From a virus: DNA of 51,755 nucleotides. The notes beneath the pieces are model-generated. The model saw only the letters and a program-made list of their open reading frames with translations. It did no database searches and had not been told where the DNA came from. The translations under genes and the position numbers were made by a program. Position 1 is the stretch's first letter. Every line of letters starts with the position of its first letter. Below are positions 15,155 to 21,838 of the stretch, piece after piece. The stretch lies in the IMG/VR virus record IMGVR_UViG_3300042691_048901, positions 1-51,755 of that record; one strand, 5' to 3'.

Positions 15155-15236
15155 AGTCGTTATGGCGACTTTAAATAGTTTCTTAAGCCATTAGCGTGTG
15201 TTACACTCTATATATGTATTGTGTAATGCGGTGAAA
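15155..15236 (+). ncRNA. Pistol self-cleaving ribozyme D
   Basis: Same P1, pseudoknot and core as copy B. P3 has changed to a TTACAC...GTGTAA stem. Cleavage GCGG|TG at 15231/15232 would leave a 7-nt leader (TGAAAAA) with a 5'-OH on tRNA-Tyr. Confidence 0.92.
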
Positions 15237-15238
15237 AA

Positions 15239-15319
15239 GGGTTTGATGTTCTAATGGTAGGACAGTGGCCTGTAAAGCCACCGCTTCAAGCATAGTTGGT
15301 TCGATTCCAACCAAACCCA
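15239..15319 (+). tRNA. tRNA-Tyr (GTA)
   Basis: Acceptor GGGTTTG/CAAACCC, anticodon stem GTGGC/GCCAC with loop CTGTAAA, long variable arm typical of bacterial tRNA-Tyr, T arm GTTGGTTCGATTCCAAC. No CCA encoded. Confidence 0.95.
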
Positions 15320-15341
15320 AAATTTTTTCAAAGGAGAAAAA

Positions 15342-15431
15342 ATGTTAGAAACAATTGGAACAGTTTTAGTAGTATATATGGTAATTGGTTTTTTAATTAA
15401 TTTAAGTGCTGGACGCAAAATCATTCCTTAA
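15342..15431 (+). CDS. 29-residue single-span membrane peptide
   Basis: Begins MLETIGTVLVVYMVIGF and ends with GRKIIP: one transmembrane helix with a positive C-terminus. Strong SD aaggag 6 nt upstream. Similar in pattern to the peptide at 14591. Unknown function. Confidence 0.62.
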   Translation: MLETIGTVLVVYMVIGFLINLSAGRKIIP

Positions 15432-15440
15432 GATTATACT

Positions 15441-15671
15441 ATGAATTGGACAACTTTAGAAATTGAACCAAATATTTCATTTATCTGTAATACAGAAAAT
15501 GAAGAACCAGTTGTATATGTAACAAAAGCGCATACGCCTGGAGTTAGTAATTCAGACTATTGGGTTGTTGCTATTGAAAGTAAATATTTTTGTTTAGAGA
15601 AAAAATTTAGCACTGAAAATGAAGCACATATTTTTGCTAAAAATTTAATCTTGTGTGGAGTAAAAGCTTAA
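15441..15671 (+). CDS. Small early protein, 76 aa, unknown
   Basis: Beta-rich start (FICNTENEEPVVYVTK), then KKFSTENEAHIFAKNLILCG. This ending resembles that of the 69-aa protein at 21437 (EKSFQNEDNAIAFMQTFIDAG), so the two are probably paralogues. Starts 9 nt after the membrane peptide. Confidence 0.65.
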   Translation: MNWTTLEIEPNISFICNTENEEPVVYVTKAHTPGVSNSDYWVVAIESKYFCLEKKFSTENEAHIFAKNLILCGVKA

Positions 15672-15722
15672 AATATTTTAGACATTTTAATTAAGCGAAA
15701 AGTAAAATAAAAAAAACAATAC

Positions 15723-15794
15723 GCTCCCATCGTCTAACGGTTAGGACATTAGATTTTCATTCTAAGAATAGGGGTTCGATTCCCCTTGGGAGTA
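15723..15794 (+). tRNA. tRNA-Glu (TTC)
   Basis: Acceptor GCTCCCA/TGGGAGT (G-T at the first pair), anticodon stem TTAGA/TCTAA with loop TTTTCAT, T arm GGGGTTCGATTCCCC. No CCA. Confidence 0.94.
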
Positions 15795-15800
15795 TTACAA

Positions 15801-16102
15801 TGGCAAGTAGCTCAGTAGGTAGTAGCAAGGCACTGTTTTTTGGCAGTACATAAAAGAAATTTTATGATATAGCTTATGCAAATAAGTTGATGTAAATTCG
15901 GTGAACGGCGGACACTAAAATGTTGCCCAATACCGAGCGAAGCCTTAGAAATAAGGAACGTGTAGAGACTATAATCATCCGCCTAAGTATTGTAAAATAT
16001 ATGGTGAAGGGATAGTCCAGACCACAAACAACTTTTGTTGGTAGTGTAAACTATAGTGGTAAAGTAATGCCTAGGTCGTTGGTTCGAGCCCAACCTTGCC
16101 AG
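15801..16102 (+). tRNA. tRNA-Asn (GTT), split by a group I intron
   Basis: Exon 1 15801-15836 and exon 2 16065-16102. After splicing: acceptor TGGCAAG/CTTGCCA, anticodon stem AGGCA/TGCCT, loop CTGTTAA (anticodon GTT), T loop TTCGAGC, discriminator G as expected for Asn. The intron interrupts the anticodon between its second and third bases. Confidence 0.9.
15837..16064 (+). ncRNA. Group I intron in tRNA-Asn anticodon loop
   Basis: 228 nt. P1 is formed by exon ACTGT (15832-15836) and intron GCAGT (15843-15847), with the obligatory U-G wobble at the 5' splice site (15836-15843). P7 is GACTAT (15967-15972) with ATAGTC (16012-16017). The intron ends in G (16064). It carries no ORF; an HNH homing endonuclease follows 107 nt downstream and may be its mobility partner in trans. 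Confidence 0.88.
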
Positions 16103-16134
16103 CCAGTTATTTTTTTATTTTTTTTATTAAAAAT

Positions 16135-16171
16135 AAACTGTTAACTAAATATAATATAAGGTTAACAGTTT
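16135..16171 (+). promoter_or_regulatory. RBS-sequestering hairpin with possible late promoter in the loop
   Basis: An 11-bp perfect inverted repeat (AAACTGTTAAC / GTTAACAGTTT) ends directly at the ATG at 16172. The 15-nt loop contains TAAATATA and most of the SD (AAGG, 16158-16161). Long transcripts would hide the SD, while transcripts started in the loop would lack the left arm and be translated, as described for T4 I-TevI. Confidence 0.65.
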
Positions 16172-16834
16172 ATGAATTATAAAAAAATATATTTTAATTT
16201 AGTTAGAAAAAGAAAAAAAGAAGTTATAAAAAACGAATATTATGAAAATCACCATATTATTCCAAGATCTTTTGGTGGGAATAATAAAAAAAATAATATA
16301 GTTTCTTTAACTGCAAAAGAACATTATATTGCACATTTACTTTTAAGTAAAATGTTTAAATATAATAAAGAAAAAGAGATTAAAATGAAGTTTGCTTTAA
16401 TAATGATGACAGTTTCGGCTTTAAATCAAAAAAGATTTACTTCTATTAAATTTGAACAACTTAGAAAAAATGTTAGTAAATTAACAAGTATTTCTCAAGC
16501 GGGAAGTAAAAATTCTCAATTTGGAAAAATGTGGATTACTAATGGATTAGAAAATAAAAGTATTTTTAAAATTGATGCAATACCAGAAGGATGGGAAAAA
16601 GGAAGATTTATTAAAAAAAAATCTATAAAAGAAATAAAAATTAAAAATACAATAAATTATGAAAATAATAAAATTTATTATACAAATTTATACGAAATTT
16701 ATTCAAAAGAAGGATGGAATAAAATTAAAAATGTTTATTTATTTTCAAAACAAAATTTTGTGCAATGTTGCAAAAAATATGTTGATTCTTTTATTCCACA
16801 AAATGGAAAAAAAAGAGGGAGCCAGCAATCATAG
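16172..16834 (+). CDS. HNH homing endonuclease
   Basis: 220 residues. HNH core NHHIIPRSFGGNN (His27, His28) followed by NIVSLTAKEHYIAHLLL (Asn42, His51, His55) is typical of phage free-standing or intron HNH homing enzymes. Residues 111-125 (GSKNSQFGKMWITNG) look like a NUMOD-type DNA-binding segment. It cuts intron-less or empty alleles to spread. It lies just after the intron-containing tRNA-Asn, with an expression-control hairpin at its start. Its TAG stop is made from the first bases of pistol ribozyme E, so insertion was fitted tightly between RNA genes. Confidence 0.88.
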   Translation: MNYKKIYFNLVRKRKKEVIKNEYYENHHIIPRSFGGNNKKNNIVSLTAKEHYIAHLLLSKMFKYNKEKEIKMKFALIMMTVSALNQKRFTSIKFEQLRKNVSKLTSISQAGSKNSQFGKMWITNGLENKSIFKIDAIPEGWEKGRFIKKKSIKEIKIKNTINYENNKIYYTNLYEIYSKEGWNKIKNVYLFSKQNFVQCCKKYVDSFIPQNGKKRGSQQS

Positions 16835-16914
16835 TCGTTATGGCGACTTTAAATAGTTTCTTAAGCCATTAGCGTGTATTACACTCTATATATATATTGT
16901 GTAATGTGGTGAAA
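16833..16914 (+). ncRNA. Pistol self-cleaving ribozyme E
   Basis: P1, pseudoknot and core as in copies B and D; P3 ATTACAC...GTGTAAT. 3' strand reads GTGG|TG (C to T relative to GCGG), cut expected 16909/16910, leaving a 9-nt leader on tRNA-Asp. Confidence 0.9.
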
Positions 16915-16918
16915 ATTT

Positions 16919-16995
16919 GGAGCTATAGCTCAGTTGGTTAGAGCGCCTGATTGTCAATCAGGAAGTCACGGGTTCAAGTCCCGTTAGTTCCGCCA
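16919..16995 (+). tRNA. tRNA-Asp (GTC), CCA encoded
   Basis: Acceptor GGAGCTA/TAGTTCC, discriminator G, encoded CCA; anticodon stem CCTGA/TCAGG with loop TTGTCAA; T arm CGGGTTCAAGTCCCG. One of only two tRNAs here with encoded CCA. Confidence 0.95.
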
Positions 16996-17109
16996 TGGTT
17001 TCATTTATAGAAATAGTCGAACTGTTTTGCTATATTGGCGACTTTAAATAAACTTAGCAAAATAATACAATCTTTTGTTGGTTTAGATTGTATTCTATAC
17101 TAGAAACCA
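16996..17109 (+). ncRNA. Degenerate pistol-like pseudoknotted RNA
   Basis: P1 AGTCG/CGACT (17015-17019/17039-17043), pseudoknot TTTTGCTA/TAGCAAAA (17025-17032/17055-17062), core TTTAAATA and a 9-bp P3 AATACAATC/GATTGTATT follow the pistol plan, but the GCGGTG cleavage strand is missing. Extra flanking stems TGGTTTC/GAAACCA and TATAG/CTATA close the whole element. Either a dead ribozyme or a different structured RNA. Confidence 0.6.
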
Positions 17110-17117
17110 ACAAATAT

Positions 17118-17194
17118 TCCCTCTTGGCCAAGTTGGTAAGGCAACTGTTTTTGGCACAGTGATCCCTCGTTCGAGTCGAGTCAAGGAGAGGGAA
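17118..17194 (+). tRNA. tRNA-Gln (TTG), T arm enlarged by a 5-nt duplication (probable pseudo-tRNA)
   Basis: Acceptor TCCCTCT/AGAGGGA is perfect, D arm GCC...GGC, anticodon stem ACTGT/ACAGT with loop TTTTGGC. The T arm reads CCTCG, then TTCGAGTCGAGT, then CAAGG: CGAGT is present twice, making a 12-nt T loop. Deleting one copy restores a 7-nt TTCGAGT loop. Likely non-functional, or repaired/tolerated. Confidence 0.75.
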
Positions 17195-17213
17195 ATGTTA
17201 TTGTAAAAAAATT

Positions 17214-17221
17214 TATAAATA
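17214..17221 (+). promoter_or_regulatory. T4 late promoter match (TATAAATA)
   Basis: Exact T4 late -10 octamer, 33 nt upstream of the endonuclease start at 17255. A TAAATATA also occurs at 17240. No sigma70 -35 nearby. Confidence 0.45.
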
Positions 17222-17254
17222 GTTTTACCAATGAGTTATTAAATATAATAATAT

Positions 17255-18070
17255 ATGAATAGAAAAGATGGTAAATCAAAAACAAAAAGTTTTACAATTT
17301 GTAATAAATGTAATGATTCAATTAGCAATTATGCTTTTAATAGACATTATAATGTTTGTAAAGGAATAAATAAAAATTTAAGATATAAAAAAGAAGTAAC
17401 AGGTCTTCATCAAATGAATGTTAAAAAAATTGATGAAAATATTTATTTATGTTTAGATTGCAATAAAGAATATTCAAAAACCGGAATAGGATCGCATTAT
17501 TGGAGAAATCATACTAATATAGGAAAAATATTTACTCCTAATAAAGAAAAATCCAAAAAACCAGGATGGAATAAAGGATTAACAAAAGAATTAGATAGTA
17601 GATTAGCTCATTCAGAAGAAACAAAAAATAAAATTAAAGAAAAAAGCTTAGGTAGAAAACATTCAGAATCATTTAAGGTATCACAATCAAAAAAAGCAAA
17701 AGAAAGGGGATTAGGAGGGGTCAGGCAATCAAAAAAAATAAATTATAATGGAAAAACATTGGGAAGCACTTATGAATTAATTTTAGCTAAAAATCTTGAT
17801 GATAATAATATAAAATGGAATATACCAAATAGAATTAATTATATTGATCCTTTTGGTAAGCACAGAACATATCAACCTGATTTTTATTTAGAAGATTATA
17901 ATGTATATATAGATCCTAAAAATGATTTTTTAATAAATAATATAAACCCTTCTTTAGGTTTTAATGATTTAGAAAAAATATCATTAGTTGAAATTCAAAA
18001 TAATTTAAAAATAATAGTTGTTAATAAAAATCAATTAAGTTGGGAATATATTAAAAAAATGCTACCTTAG
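17255..18070 (+). CDS. Zinc-finger/NUMOD3 homing endonuclease with Vsr-like nuclease domain
   Basis: 271 residues. Two zinc fingers (Cys16/Cys19/His31/Cys35 and Cys66/Cys69/His81/His86), a NUMOD3 region at about 103-150 (PGWNKGLTKE, then SEETKNKIKEK), and a C-terminal nuclease domain with STYELILAKNLDD, GKHRTYQPDFYL and YIDPKND (about 170-223), the pattern of the PD-(D/E)xK/Vsr-like (EDxHD-type) homing enzymes. It would cut near or in tRNA-Thr of empty alleles. The last codons and the TAG stop (CTACCTTAG) belong to the acceptor and position 8-9 of tRNA-Thr, so gene and tRNA overlap by 10 nt. Confidence 0.82.
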   Translation: MNRKDGKSKTKSFTICNKCNDSISNYAFNRHYNVCKGINKNLRYKKEVTGLHQMNVKKIDENIYLCLDCNKEYSKTGIGSHYWRNHTNIGKIFTPNKEKSKKPGWNKGLTKELDSRLAHSEETKNKIKEKSLGRKHSESFKVSQSKKAKERGLGGVRQSKKINYNGKTLGSTYELILAKNLDDNNIKWNIPNRINYIDPFGKHRTYQPDFYLEDYNVYIDPKNDFLINNINPSLGFNDLEKISLVEIQNNLKIIVVNKNQLSWEYIKKMLP

Positions 18071-18131
18071 TTTAAAGGTAAAACTCTACACTTGTAATGT
18101 AGGTTTGCAAGTTCAATTCTTGCAGGTAGCT
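18061..18131 (+). tRNA. tRNA-Thr (TGT)
   Basis: Acceptor GCTACCT/AGGTAGC, anticodon stem CTACA/TGTAG with loop CTTGTAA, T arm GCAAGTTCAATTCTTGC. Its 5' end supplies the stop codon of the upstream endonuclease. Confidence 0.94.
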
Positions 18132-18142
18132 CCAGTTATCTT

Positions 18143-18224
18143 AGTCGTTATGGCGACTTTAAATAGTTTCTTAAGCCATTAGCGTGTGTTACACTCTACG
18201 TTTGTATTGTGTGATGCAGTGAAA
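18143..18224 (+). ncRNA. Pistol self-cleaving ribozyme F
   Basis: P1, pseudoknot and core as in the other copies. P3 TTACAC.../GTGTGA. The cleavage strand reads GCAG|TG instead of GCGG|TG (cut expected 18219/18220), so it may be weaker. It would leave an 8-nt leader on tRNA-Pro. Confidence 0.88.
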
Positions 18225-18227
18225 AAG

Positions 18228-18302
18228 CGGAATGTGGTGTAGCGGTCAACATGCCTGTTTTGGGAACAGGAGATTTCGCAGGTTCAAATCCTGCCATTCC
18301 GA
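18228..18302 (+). tRNA. tRNA-Pro (TGG)
   Basis: Acceptor CGGAATG/CATTCCG, anticodon stem CCTGT/ACAGG with loop TTTGGGA, T arm GCAGGTTCAAATCCTGC. No CCA. Confidence 0.94.
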
Positions 18303-18359
18303 ATTTTTTTAATATTTTAAATCTCCTTTTAAATAAATATATTAGAGAAAAAATTAATA

Positions 18360-18689
18360 ATGAAAAATTTTATAAATTATTTAGAAGAAGCTAAAAACTT
18401 AAGAAATTCTAATGAATATATAAGTGAAGGTAAAGTAACTGATTTTGTTTTTAAATCTGCAATGATTGCTTTAGTTTATTTAGCAATAGGTTTTGGATAT
18501 AAATCCTATGTTGTGAAAAAAGCAGAAGATATATTAAGCTTACCAAAAAAAGAGCAGATTGAAGAAATTAATAAAATGAAAAACTATATTGAAACAAGAA
18601 AAGGATTCCCACTTAAAGGCGAAAGATCAGTAGAAAGTCATTATACGCAAATCCTTAAAGAAATAGATAGTAAATTAAAAACAAATTAG
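18360..18689 (+). CDS. Putative capsid-internal protein with one membrane span
   Basis: 109 residues beginning MKNFINYLEEAKN (L-E-E then A), a canonical copy of the shared peptide. A hydrophobic segment at about residues 30-46 (SAMIALVYLAIGFGYKS) could span a membrane, and the rest is charged helix. If packaged in the head, the membrane segment suggests a role at the cell envelope during DNA entry (inference). TAAATATA lies 18 nt upstream. Confidence 0.75.
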   Translation: MKNFINYLEEAKNLRNSNEYISEGKVTDFVFKSAMIALVYLAIGFGYKSYVVKKAEDILSLPKKEQIEEINKMKNYIETRKGFPLKGERSVESHYTQILKEIDSKLKTN

Positions 18690-18724
18690 TGTATAAAAAA
18701 TTAGCCAAACCCAATGCCTCATAA

Positions 18725-18805
18725 CGGAAAGTGATGAAATGGTAGACATGCCTGTCTTAGAAACAGGTGCAGTAATGCGTGAGAGTTCAAATCTCTCCTT
18801 TCCGA
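18725..18805 (+). tRNA. tRNA-Leu (TAG)
   Basis: Acceptor CGGAAAG/CTTTCCG, anticodon stem CCTGT/ACAGG with loop CTTAGAA, long variable arm, T arm GAGAGTTCAAATCTCTC. It lies outside the pistol-punctuated block. Confidence 0.93.
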
Positions 18806-18827
18806 ATATTATTTTTAAAATCAAGAA

Positions 18828-18903
18828 GTTCACAATAGTTTAATGGTTAGAACCTCTGATTGTGATTCAGAAGATAACAGTTCAATTCTGACTTATGGAC
18901 CCA
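18828..18903 (+). tRNA. tRNA-His (GTG), G-1 and CCA encoded
   Basis: G-1 opposite C73, acceptor TTCACAA/TTATGGA with one C-A mismatch, anticodon stem TCTGA/TCAGA with loop TTGTGAT, encoded CCA. The mismatch slightly weakens the acceptor. Confidence 0.88.
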
Positions 18904-18945
18904 ATATTTTTAAGCATTTCTAATATATCCTAATAAAAATAAAAC

Positions 18946-19806
18946 ATGAAGTCATTTCAATATTATTTAGAAGCAGCGAAAAATCAAAATAAAAAATTAT
19001 GGTTAGATGATGAGCGATTACCTATAGAATCTAATTGGGTAGTAGTGCAAAATCAAAAAGAATTTGAAAATGCAGTACGTAAAAATCGTTGGTTGCGTTT
19101 TTCTGAATTTTCATTTGATAATGATTTAGGAACCGGAAATGGTTCTGGATATGATTGTGCTTGGTTTCTAATTAATGAAATATTAGATTATATTGCTATG
19201 CAACCAAAGAATGAAACATTAAAATTAAATTTAAAAATTAGAATTCATTCGCATAATCCAGTTGCTAGTAAACAGATTTATTCTTTATTTAATAATTTTT
19301 TTAAAGCTCAAAAAGAAGATGGTAGTATTGCGCAAGAAAGCATAATGGAATTAATACTTCTACCAGCAATTTATAAAAAAGAATTTTTTATACACAATAA
19401 AATTATAAGTTTAGCTATAAGAAAAAGTATAGCTTCTGTATATAAACAAGGTATATCATGCGGAATTGAAGATTGCTCTGATGCTTCTGCAGCTTTTGTT
19501 TATCATGCAAATACTGGAAAAACTGTGCTGGATGGCATTACAGAAAAATGGAATGATGGAGAAAGTGGGCCGTGGTATTTAGCTTATGTAGAAGTAAATG
19601 GTGCTCCACATAATGTAGCATATAATAACAAAACAAAAATAATTGTTGATCTTACCTTAGGACAATTTAAAAACTATAAAGATTTAAAAGCGGTTATTTT
19701 ACAAAAAGAAAATTATTTAAGCTTAATAAATTCAGAAGTATTTAATATACAAAAATATACAATAAGCGATACTCTACAAGTTCTTTATAAAAAATTAAAA
19801 AGATAA
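18946..19806 (+). CDS. Putative capsid-internal cREC domain plus papain-like protein
   Basis: 286 residues beginning MKSFQYYLEAAKN. Residues 17-115: KLWLDDERLP, FSFDNDLGTGNGSGYDCA, IRIHSHNPVASK, the signature of the cyclic-phosphate-processing receiver (cREC) domain, predicted in the literature to act in RNA-repair settings on cyclic phosphate ends. Residues 165-245: CGIEDCSDASAAFVYHA (Cys172/Cys177), NGAPHNVAY (His222) and IVDLTLGQF (Asp235), an order of Cys-His-Asp like papain/transglutaminase-type folds. A fusion of these with a head-targeting peptide is unusual. Catalysis by either domain is inference. Confidence 0.7.
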   Translation: MKSFQYYLEAAKNQNKKLWLDDERLPIESNWVVVQNQKEFENAVRKNRWLRFSEFSFDNDLGTGNGSGYDCAWFLINEILDYIAMQPKNETLKLNLKIRIHSHNPVASKQIYSLFNNFFKAQKEDGSIAQESIMELILLPAIYKKEFFIHNKIISLAIRKSIASVYKQGISCGIEDCSDASAAFVYHANTGKTVLDGITEKWNDGESGPWYLAYVEVNGAPHNVAYNNKTKIIVDLTLGQFKNYKDLKAVILQKENYLSLINSEVFNIQKYTISDTLQVLYKKLKR

Positions 19807-19851
19807 TAATAAATCTCTAGTAATATTTAAAAATAAATAAAGAGGGAAAAC

Positions 19852-20499
19852 ATGAGCAGATTTAAACAATATTTAGAAGCAGCACAACAAACTTTTGATT
19901 ATGCAAATATAGAAGATATAGAAGATAAAATTATTAAAGAACGTCTTACTAAAGAACAATTTTATAAATGGGAGCAAATAAAAGAAAAAATTGCAAGTGC
20001 TAAAACAGATATTGAAAACCTTCTTAAAAAAAATGAAAATAATGGAACAAACTTTTGGAATTCTTTTAAAAATCTATGGTTTCAAGATTGGGAAGATAAA
20101 AAAAGTGAAATAGATAGACAAGATTCTGAGTTTGGTCAAAAAAACAATATATATTATATAGGAATAACCGCGGCACATAGCGCTAGTGGTGACGAAAAAA
20201 GATATGGAAGCACTGCTCTACAAAAATATAAAGTTACAAATTTAGAATATAATAAAATATATAAGCTTGTAGATAATCCTAATACAGAAGATGAAGAGCT
20301 AATAAATAAAGTTAAAGAAATTAAAGGCAAAATACTATTAAATGTTTTAGACGCTAAAAGAAGAAATATTTTATTAGATATTTTACGTAATCAACTTAAT
20401 ATTAATCCACCAAGCTGGTTAAATTCATCAAATAAAGCTTTAAGTTTAAAAAATGCTTTTAATTTAATTATTCCAATAAAACAAACTAAAATACAGTAA
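19852..20499 (+). CDS. Putative capsid-internal protein, 215 aa
   Basis: Begins MSRFKQYLEAAQQT (candidate cut after Glu9). Largely helical, with a middle segment IYYIGITAAHSASGDEKRYG that may be a loop of a folded domain; Lys/Glu-rich elsewhere. SD gaggg. No family recognised. Confidence 0.75.
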   Translation: MSRFKQYLEAAQQTFDYANIEDIEDKIIKERLTKEQFYKWEQIKEKIASAKTDIENLLKKNENNGTNFWNSFKNLWFQDWEDKKSEIDRQDSEFGQKNNIYYIGITAAHSASGDEKRYGSTALQKYKVTNLEYNKIYKLVDNPNTEDEELINKVKEIKGKILLNVLDAKRRNILLDILRNQLNINPPSWLNSSNKALSLKNAFNLIIPIKQTKIQ

Positions 20500-20514
20500 T
20501 TAAGGAAATCAATA

Positions 20515-20811
20515 ATGAAAAATTTTCAACAATATTTAGAAATGGCATCAACAAATAATAAATATCAACAAATTTTAAATGCACGGGAAAGCAATACAAA
20601 TGTATATAAAGATATTAATAGTATGGGTGGAATAATAGCTTTTGATCCAACTATCTATAAAAACATTAATATAAAAAAATTAATAGATGAATATATAAAA
20701 TTAGGGGAAGTAACAAAAGACAATTTTTTTCGAATGCCAGAAGAAGATTTCGAAGATAATTTACCGGATGATAAAAAAAATTGGGAAGGTTTTGGTTGGA
20801 GCACTACATAA
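20515..20811 (+). CDS. Putative capsid-internal protein, 98 aa
   Basis: Begins MKNFQQYLEMAST. Acidic C-terminus (MPEEDFEDNLPDDKKNW). SD aagga 9 nt upstream. Unknown function; in the run of genes with the same N-terminus. Confidence 0.73.
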   Translation: MKNFQQYLEMASTNNKYQQILNARESNTNVYKDINSMGGIIAFDPTIYKNINIKKLIDEYIKLGEVTKDNFFRMPEEDFEDNLPDDKKNWEGFGWSTT

Positions 20812-20817
20812 TATAAA

Positions 20818-20976
20818 ATGTGGAGATTATGGTGTAAAGCAATTGGAGAAAAAGCAACATTAAATAATAATGAAGCTGATAAGATTGCTTATATACGCAC
20901 ATTTTTAATTCTTCAAGCAATAATAACAAATCTATTTATTATTTTAAATTTTATATTAACTCATATAATTAAATAA
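20818..20976 (+). CDS. Small conserved phage membrane protein (MWRLW...GEK family)
   Basis: 52 residues, starting MWRLWCKAIGEKA, then EADKIAYIRTFL and a hydrophobic C-terminal helix. I know this layout (W-K-A-x-GEKA, D-x-IA-x-IRT, then a membrane span) from a short protein found in many phages, function unknown. It begins 6 nt after the preceding stop. Confidence 0.72.
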   Translation: MWRLWCKAIGEKATLNNNEADKIAYIRTFLILQAIITNLFIILNFILTHIIK

Positions 20977-21017
20977 AATTATTATTTAATTATTTAAATA
21001 TATCGTAGGAGTATAAA

Positions 21018-21347
21018 ATGAAAGATTTTCAATATTATTTAGAAATAGCAGAAAAAAGCATAAGTGGTACATTTAAACAAGAAAAAATTATAATAAAAAA
21101 TGTAGATACCGCATATAAATTTTCTTTTAATTTAAAATATAATAACAAACAATATAAGTTTGAAATCAATATGCTTCATGATTTGTGGCCAGACAATGAA
21201 CAAGTTATAGGCGCAATATATCAACTTGATATTTCACAAGAAGGTAAAAATAAAATAGATGAATATATTGAAAAAAATAATTGGGAAAAAGTATTTAAAC
21301 CAATAGGGAAAATTTTTTATCCAAAACATTTACAAAAAACAAAATAA
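21018..21347 (+). CDS. Putative capsid-internal protein, 109 aa
   Basis: Begins MKDFQYYLEIAEKS. The mature part looks like a small beta-rich domain (KYNNKQYKFEINMLHDLW, then VIGAIYQLDIS). SD taggag; TAAATATA 15 nt upstream. No family recognised. Confidence 0.75.
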   Translation: MKDFQYYLEIAEKSISGTFKQEKIIIKNVDTAYKFSFNLKYNNKQYKFEINMLHDLWPDNEQVIGAIYQLDISQEGKNKIDEYIEKNNWEKVFKPIGKIFYPKHLQKTK

Positions 21348-21399
21348 ATTATAATAAATATTTATATCATATAAAAATTTATTATAATCAAAAACTTAA

Positions 21400-21430
21400 G
21401 GTTTACAAAAAATCTTAAAAAGATTATAAT
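21400..21430 (+). promoter_or_regulatory. Early promoter P10 (leaderless type)
   Basis: GGTTTACA, 17 nt, TATAAT (21425-21430); ATG at 21437 exactly 6 nt later. Confidence 0.88.
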
Positions 21431-21436
21431 AAATAT

Positions 21437-21646
21437 ATGATAATTCAAATAGATTCAAATACAACAATCAATTGCAATCCTAATAAATGCCAAGTTTATA
21501 TATATGACCAATTTCGGTCAGTTTTTCAAATTGATTTTATTGTCAATATTTCTGGACCTAATTTTGAAATAGAAAAATCTTTTCAAAATGAAGATAACGC
21601 CATAGCTTTTATGCAAACCTTTATTGATGCTGGATTTAATTTTTAA
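21437..21646 (+). CDS. Small early protein, 69 aa, paralogue of the 15441 protein
   Basis: Beta-rich with a helical end (EDNAIAFMQTFIDAG) similar to the end of the protein at 15441. Leaderless mRNA expected from P10. Function unknown. Confidence 0.66.
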   Translation: MIIQIDSNTTINCNPNKCQVYIYDQFRSVFQIDFIVNISGPNFEIEKSFQNEDNAIAFMQTFIDAGFNF

Positions 21647-21677
21647 GGTTTACAAAAAAAACTAAATAGATTATAAT
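21647..21677 (+). promoter_or_regulatory. Early promoter P11
   Basis: GGTTTACA directly after the stop of the upstream gene, 17 nt, TATAAT (21672-21677); ATG at 21699 after 21 nt with SD aagga. Confidence 0.88.
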
Positions 21678-21698
21678 AAATACATAAGGACGGGAATA

Positions 21699-21818
21699 AT
21701 GCAAACAGTTGCTTTTTTTACTTTGATGTTTTCTTTAATATTAAATATTTATTTATTAATTGATATAATAAATGATGAAGATGATGATTTTTTTGAAGAT
21801 GATCTTTTTAAATATTGA
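21699..21818 (+). CDS. 39-residue membrane peptide with acidic tail
   Basis: A hydrophobic segment (residues 3-24, FFTLMFSLILNIYLLIDII) is followed by a very acidic tail (NDEDDDFFEDD). Expressed from P11 with an SD. Unknown function. Confidence 0.62.
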   Translation: MQTVAFFTLMFSLILNIYLLIDIINDEDDDFFEDDLFKY

Positions 21819-21838
21819 TAAAATACAAAAGTAATGCA

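Noticed and set aside
14448-18224. CRISPR array from the repeated AGTCGTTATGG elements
   Set aside because: The ~85-nt repeats are unevenly spaced, separated by genes, and fold as pistol ribozymes with changing P3 stems; no cas genes.
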